From Branchipolynoe longqiensis (taxonomy: Eukaryota; Annelida; Polychaeta; Phyllodocida; Polynoidae), in NCBI GenBank assembly GCA_030323885.1, contig CM059202.1, forward strand, positions 45,216,849-45,280,848: a DNA stretch of 64,000 nt, in the 5' to 3' direction. Both the position numbers and the translations under genes were made by a program. Of the stretch, positions 55,101-62,500 are shown piece by piece. How positions within the stretch are numbered: position 1 is the first letter of the stretch; each line of letters opens with the position of its first letter. The notes below the pieces were generated by a model. The model made no database searches, was not told where the DNA came from, and was given only the letters and a program-made list of their open reading frames with translations.

Positions 55101-56428
55101 GTAATGAAGAGGCAGACCTGCCTGCCAAGGCCGCTTTGACATTGCCACATGCCAATCTGGGAATATCTTATACAGATCTTAAATTTCACATTGACAAACA
55201 CATCATGTCTAATTGGCACGATGAATAGAACAATGTGGGAGCGAACAAACTTCACTCTGTGAAGGCAGTCTTGGGAGATTGGCAGTTCTCCTGCAGGCAG
55301 TTGCGGCATGAAGAGCTTATCCTTTGTCGCTCTCATATTGGTCATACAGACTGGAGATTGTCCTCCTCAGTGTGAGCACTGCTGGGGTATACTGACAGTG
55401 CGTCACATTTGGGTGAGATGTCATCACCAGTTAGAGATGATGTATTTGGAAATGAGGGTGTGATCGAATCATTCCAATTCCATCCACAACTCATCATTAA
55501 ATTTCTGAGAGAAACTGGTTTTTAATAAAAGTTCATTTTCCATTTTTTACTTGAAAAACTTTACCGTTGATTTTATTTATCATACACCACTTGTGATTTT
55601 ACCACAGTTGTACGCTCTTTTGGCATATATATTATATATATATGCATATTTTTACTTGTTTGATCAAGTGTGTGTTTAAAACCCCAAAATAAACACCAAC
55701 AACAAATAAAAACTTGTAATTTTTCATTCGGTTATGTTTAAACCACGGTATGACCCCCAATAGCCGATGTCTACTTTTTGTGCTTGGGGGTCGTTAAACA
55801 AAACAAAAAACAACAAAATATGACCTTAGATGTTGCTAGAACGTAAACCAACAGCAATTCTCCCTCTCTCCCTCTCTCCCTCTCCCCTTCGCACCTTCTT
55901 CCTCTCCCCGCTCTCCGCCCTCTCTTCCCTTCTGCCCTCCTCTCCCTCCCCCACTTCTTAGTACGAACGTCACCAGACATGATGGCCGAATGAGTTAGAG
56001 CGTCCGTCTCCCGTGTTGGTAGGTCGTGGGTTCGAACCCTGGTCGAGTCAAACCAATGACTTAAAAAGTGATACTTGTCGCTTCCTAGCCTGGCACTCAG
56101 CATTATCAGGATAGGGCAAGGACTGGTTGGCTCAGTGTCAGGATAATGTGACTGAGTGGGATATCAGGTCTTGGTGCTGGTGGCCTGGTCTTCCAGTGGG
56201 GCAGCACTATAAAGTCGCCATTAGTGTGCACTGTCACAAGTCGGTACCCGTCCTAATATGACCCTTTTTTTTTGGGTTCAAATTTTTATTCCAGTTGAAT
56301 AACATCTTTTTTCAGCACCGAGGCGCTGGTCTTCCGGCCTTAACAATTAACCTTAGATGTTGCTAGGACGTAAAACAACAACAACAAACAACAACAACAT
56401 ATTAGTACGAGCGAGTAGTCTCATCCCC

Positions 56429-56504
<76 letters not shown>

Positions 56505-59500
56505 TTGTTAACTTGTTGGGTTCTTTTGCTTTATTCACAGGAGCCGTTCCAAGTTGCTGGGTTCTCGGTCCAGGGCATCGTTCGGAATGTTGCCAATGTA
56601 GGTTACATTCACGTTCTTTTCTCGCTTTTGGAACAAAATCACCTGCTTTGACCCAAAGCTTGAGGTTGAATGACAAATTAACAATTCAAAATAAGACTGC
56701 TAGCGGAACAAGAAAATGAGATGACAGCTATACAACAAATAACCATAAAAACACCTATTGTAAATAGATGTGTTGATTGATTAGTGATTGATTGGTGGTG
56801 GGTTTATGCCGTGTCGGCAGGAATGGCCATATTCACAGTGAGACGTGTTTAGATTATATTCTGTTGTTCTATTTTACCATCACTTTTACGTATAATGTAA
56901 AAGCTCACATTCAGTTTTTAGAAATAAGTAAAGTGAATCGTAGAAATGTTATTAGATTAGATTAGATTAGCATGTTTGAGCTGTACGCTCAGGCCAAGTC
57001 GGAGACTCCACCATCAGGACCCACGATGTGTGGTGAGGATGCTCTGTTCAATTTTGTCCTGTGTAGCAATAAATTTAAGTACTATGCAAAGATGTATATT
57101 CTTCTATTCACTTCCTGATGTATATGACCTTAGATGTTGCCAGGACGTAAAACAACCAAACCAATTCATGCTGGATGTTGGCCAGACCAAGTAGTTTTCA
57201 CTCAATGTCGCATTGGCCACTTCATTTGTCCCAATTCAAGGTCATGAAAAGCCTTGAATTTAAACTATTTTGGGTAATTAGTCTTGAAAAGAATTGAATT
57301 CCATTAAACTGTCACTACTTATATAAATTAGTCCGAAATTACCATTCGGAATGACGATTTCGGACTAAATCCAAATGAAAAATAGTCTTGAATTCCTATC
57401 AAAAACAGCCTTGAAATGGCGTTGAATTCCATATCGTGACATGTGTACAGACCCTGCCATAGTTTTTAACCAGAGACCGCTTTCATCGCTGCTTGTGTAC
57501 GCAGGGTGCCGGGGTGCCAGGAGCGCACGTCTTCCTGGACGGCAGGGAGCAGGCGGTGACTAAGGCGGACGGCACCTACCATCTGGACAGCATGCACGTC
57601 GGTACCTACACCCTCCTCATCACCGCCCCGCACATGACCTTCAGCCCCGTCACGGTCAAGGTCACGCCCAACACACCCCGCCTCCCTGACGTCATCGCTG
57701 CAAAGTGAGCATCTTCTCTCCCCCCACCACCCCACCACCACCACCACCCCTCCAACCATCAGCCACCCCACACTCCCTGAATGTGTCGGAGTATCCGTCA
57801 ATCCCCACCGACACTCAAAAACATTTTACTTGATTGTGTAAATTTTATGATCTTACAACAACGTGCTTTTAAAAAAAATCATTTTGTGTTATGTGCAGCG
57901 TTCCAGTGGCTCCTTATAGGGTCTTGAATTGATTGATCCATTTTCAAGACTTTGGAAAGTCTTAAAGCTGTTCTCTGTGGCGGAGTGTTTAGAGTGTCTG
58001 ACTTTTTTTCTAGGTCGGACTCCTAATCTGAAGGTCCGTAGTTCGATTCCGTGTGCCCCCCACCTCTGCCAATTTGGATTTCCACCGCTGTGTATAACTT
58101 ACAGCGTCATCAAAGGCCAGTTGCTCTCATACCATGTCTATGTGGTGTGGGAGGTTCAAAATCCCTTGGGTCGGTAAAAGTGTAGGCTCGGGCTTTCTGT
58201 CGACAAACTGTCTAATGGTGAAAACAAGCCTATTCAGGCTTATCCATGATAGGCAGTATAAATCTTCAACAACAAAAAACAAAAAATAGTCCGATGAAGT
58301 ATCACATTTTCAAAACCAAACCAAATATCTAGATTTGATTTTACATATCTAACTTAGATACTGGTGCACTTATTAAACATTTGTTTCTGCATAGAAGGCA
58401 ATACTGAGTCAATTTAATAGAACCTGTTACTGCAGAAGTCTATGGTGTCAGAGTTTTGGTTTTGACATGTTTGCGCTTCAAATATCTCAAAAGTTTACCA
58501 TTTAAAATAAAAGTTACTTCACACTGAAGTAAAGTCAGTAATAACGATCAATCTAAAATATTTATCTCAGAAAAATGTCAGAAATCCAAGACCATCGGAC
58601 TATCCAACTTTAAATATGGGAACTTTTCCATGAAAGATCATAAAAAGGTCTTAAATTGGATTTGGCCACTACAAGGATACATGAATGTCTCGTAATCAGC
58701 ATTAATTAGTTGCTGATTTAAACACTGCCAGATGTATCTGGCTTCTCACCTATAAATTTTCAAATTTTAAATTCGTCCACATAGAGATGCATAGGTTGCA
58801 TCACCTCATTTGTTTCTGTTAATATTTAATTAAACATGTATGTTACATTTGCTGCGGAAATACTTCTTAAATTGTATGGAAATTGGTATTAAAAAGTCTT
58901 TACAAGGTCTTAAATGTGATTGGCTGATAGGTGCAGGAACTTTGGAACCATCAACCTCACCAGCTTTTCATGCGGAAGGTCAGAAGTTCGAATCCCGGTC
59001 AAACATAATGACATACAAAATTGATATTTGTCACTACCTAGCCTCACGCTTGGAACCAGACCGGATGGCCGCATGAGTTAGAGCGTCCGTCTCCCGTGTT
59101 GGTAGGTCGTGGGTTCGAACCTTGGTCGAGTGAAACCAATGACTTAAAAATTTATATCTGTTGCTTCCTAGCCTGGTGCTCGGCATTATTAGGATAGGGC
59201 AGTGTCAGGATAATGTGGCTGAGTGGGATATCAGGTCATGGTGCTGGCGGCCTGGTCTTCCAGTGGGGCAAAACTATAAAGTCTCCATGAGTGTGCACTG
59301 TCACAAGTCGGTATCCATCCTGATATGACCTTAGATGTTGCTAGGATGTAAAACAACAAACAAACAAACTCACGCTTGGCATTACTAGGATAGGACAAGG
59401 ACTGTTTGGCTCAATATCAGGATAATGTGACTGAGTGGGATATCAGGTCATGGTGTCGGCTGGCGGCCTAGTCTCCCAGTGGAGCAGCACTGTAAAGTTG

Positions 59501-62500
59501 CCATGAGTGCGGACTGTCACAAGGCGTTACCAGTCCTGATATGACCTTAGATGTTGCTGGGATGTCAAACACAAACAAACCACTATGTTTACGCACACTT
59601 ATTTGCATGTCCATTCCTCCCAGGTTCAGTCTGTGTGGCCGTGTGGTCATCGATAAGATTCCTGAGGGGCTCGGTGAGGTGTCACGTCACCGCCAGGTGT
59701 CTCTGAGGGCAAAGGACGCTGGCTCCCTGACGACGCTGACAACAGACGTGCATGGCAGCTTCTGTACCGAGGTCACCCCGGGGGTCTACACTGCCGCGGT
59801 AGGACGCTCACCACCACTTCCGGTTTAGATATTTAAGTTTTAATAAAAAATTGTGTCTGGAATTCAGACTTCTGTATAAACAGGGTTTGTACTGGTCATG
59901 AAACAAACAAAGGTACTAACTTTTGACAATTTGAAGCCACATAGACACGTGGGCGTGGATAGGGTGATGATATGAGGGAGCCTAGGTGGTGTAATGGTTA
60001 GCACACTGGCCTGGAATGCATTGAGATTCAAACACAATATCTGACAATAACTATACATAACATTGTGATTCAAACCCGATATCCGACAATAACTGTACAT
60101 CAATATTACGATTCGACCCCGATATCAGACAATAACTACATCACATTGTGATTCAAACCCAATATCAGACAATAACTGCATCACATTGTGATTCCAACCC
60201 GATATCAGACAATAACTACATCACATTGTGATTCAAACCCAATATCAGACAATAACTGCATCACATTGTGATTCCAACCCGATATCAGACAATAACTGCA
60301 TCACATTGTGATTCAAACCCGATATCAGACAATAACTACATCATATCGTGATTCAAACCCGATATCAGACAATAACTGTGACCCGTTCTGTGTGTGTGCC
60401 GACAGGTTGTGATCACGGATGCCGAACACCGGGCTGGCCTTAAGCTCGCCCCGGCCACTGTTGAGGTGGTCATCACCAACGCGCCATCCATGACAACCGT
60501 CTTCTCGCAGTTCAGGGCGCGCGTGTCTGGCAAACTAAGCTGTCTCAGTAAGTACCGCATTCTTTGTGGGTACGCCGCTGAGAAGCGCTGCCTCAGCTTT
60601 TTTCGGCGTAATATTAATTTTGCGAACCAGGACACCAAGAGTCATGCCCCTTCTGTTCTGGTACAATAAAATTTATAATAAATTCTTCTTTAAAAAAAAT
60701 TTTTAAGTTGCATAGTCCGATGGTTTTGTGTTTGATTTAAATGGCTAACTTTTGAGATATTTTAAGTGCAACCATGCAAAATGAATTTTGGCAAGTGTGC
60801 CAAAGTTTTGACACCATAGCACTCTGTAGTAACATGTGTGTTTAAAAAATTGTTTTTTTATTGATACGGTATTTATTCTGCCCATAGCGTGTAAGCTCCC
60901 GCGAGGGTGCTTGTTTTCAATGCTGGACAGCTGTGAGGAATGTTATGGTGTATGCCCGGGTTCCAGTTCCGGGTTGGTATCCAGGACATCCACCAGCATT
61001 TATTTAAGTAGTTAGTATCTATGTTAGTTTTTTTTGGGGGGGGGGTATAACTTCCTATCATATAACTAATATCGTAGCCTAGTATGTACATCTAGTGAGA
61101 TGGTAATAGGCTTGTGGATGAGGACGTGTTCCCAGAATTTGTTTGTTTGTTTTGTTTGCAGCTTTCCTTTCACTTGTGCCCTGTCCCAAGTTTGTGCCTA
61201 GATGTGCCAGAAACCACATCCGTACTCTTCGGGACTGTGACTGCGAATGTTCTCTTCCAGTGCTTCAGTATTGTGTTTTGTGTGGCGACAAATGTTTAAT
61301 AAGTGCACCAGTATCTAAGTATGTCAAATCAAATTTAGATAGTTTGGGTTTTGAAAATTTGATGTTTTCATTGGACTATGCAGCTCTAATTTAATAACTA
61401 AAATGGTGGGTTTTTTGTGTCAAACTACCAAATAGTAAATTCATACTATTCGAATGGAATGTTCATATGAATAAGAATTTTTTTTAAATATTTTTTTATT
61501 TTATTGAGGCTGTATTTATACTGTCCATAGCATGTAAGCCCGGGTACCCAGGCTTGTTTTCAATGCTGGCCAGTTGTAGTGTTGGTGTTATCTTACCACA
61601 CAGTAGCTGCTGATAAGTTATTTGATTGCCTGCATTTCAGTAGGAGATAGATAGTATGTTAGTATTCTTAGTAGCCTATGTTAGTTGTTTTTTTGGGCCC
61701 TCTTGGCATTGCATTTTTGTTCTATTCTTATTACTATGTTAGATGTTTTCTTATGGTTCTATGCTAGTGTTTTGGGGTTTTCTTGGGAAGAGTTTTCTAC
61801 TTAATTCTATACTAGCCTATTTTATTTACATGTCCATAGGACTGTACGTAATAGGTGGTTGAGTTATGTTTGTTTGAAATTGATTTGATTTATATTGTTG
61901 TTGGATATGTTATCTGGCTTTTATATTTCCGGTTATCCCGCCCTGGGCTGTCCAGTTGGTGGGCCGTGACATATCACCTGCCCCCTTGTGGTGCAGTTCA
62001 GTTGGGGTTCCCAGTTTTTATTTTGCACAGATATTTTTTGTATGGTTTTAGGTCAGGGATTTGTCTTTCTTTCACCGTTTGCACATTCCACGAATGCAAG
62101 AATACATTTACCGTCCCCTTCCCTCCCCTAAAAAAAATGAAACATAACCGGAAAACAGTATTAATTGAATTTACGCAAGAGCTAATATTGCGATGAATAG
62201 CCAGCTAATTGAAAGATATACTTAATGAGTGCACCAGTATCTAAGTTGGATATCTAATATCAAATCTAGGTAAGTGTTGTAGCACTCTGCACTCACCTCT
62301 CAGGCAAGGGGCCACATAGACAGGTATGCGTGGGTAGAGTGCTTGCACCAGGGTGCCTAGGTGGTGTAATGGTTAGCACGCTTTCCCCAGAATGACAAGA
62401 AGCGCTGGTTCGAAAACTGCTCTAAGCCTAATGTTTTGCCGGTGATTTGTATCACCCCGCACAACATATTTCTTTTTTTTCAAAATATGCTGTTTTTATA

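Noticed and set aside
56353..56719. Frames encoding (THTH)n and (VCVC)n
   Set aside because: They are translations of the (CA)n microsatellite around NOMO exon 8.
59062..59130. tRNA genes at SINE heads (also 4425, 35045, 55977, 57970, 59977, 62352, 62980)
   Set aside because: A and B boxes are present, but the heads do not fold as full cloverleaves and are fused to SINE bodies.
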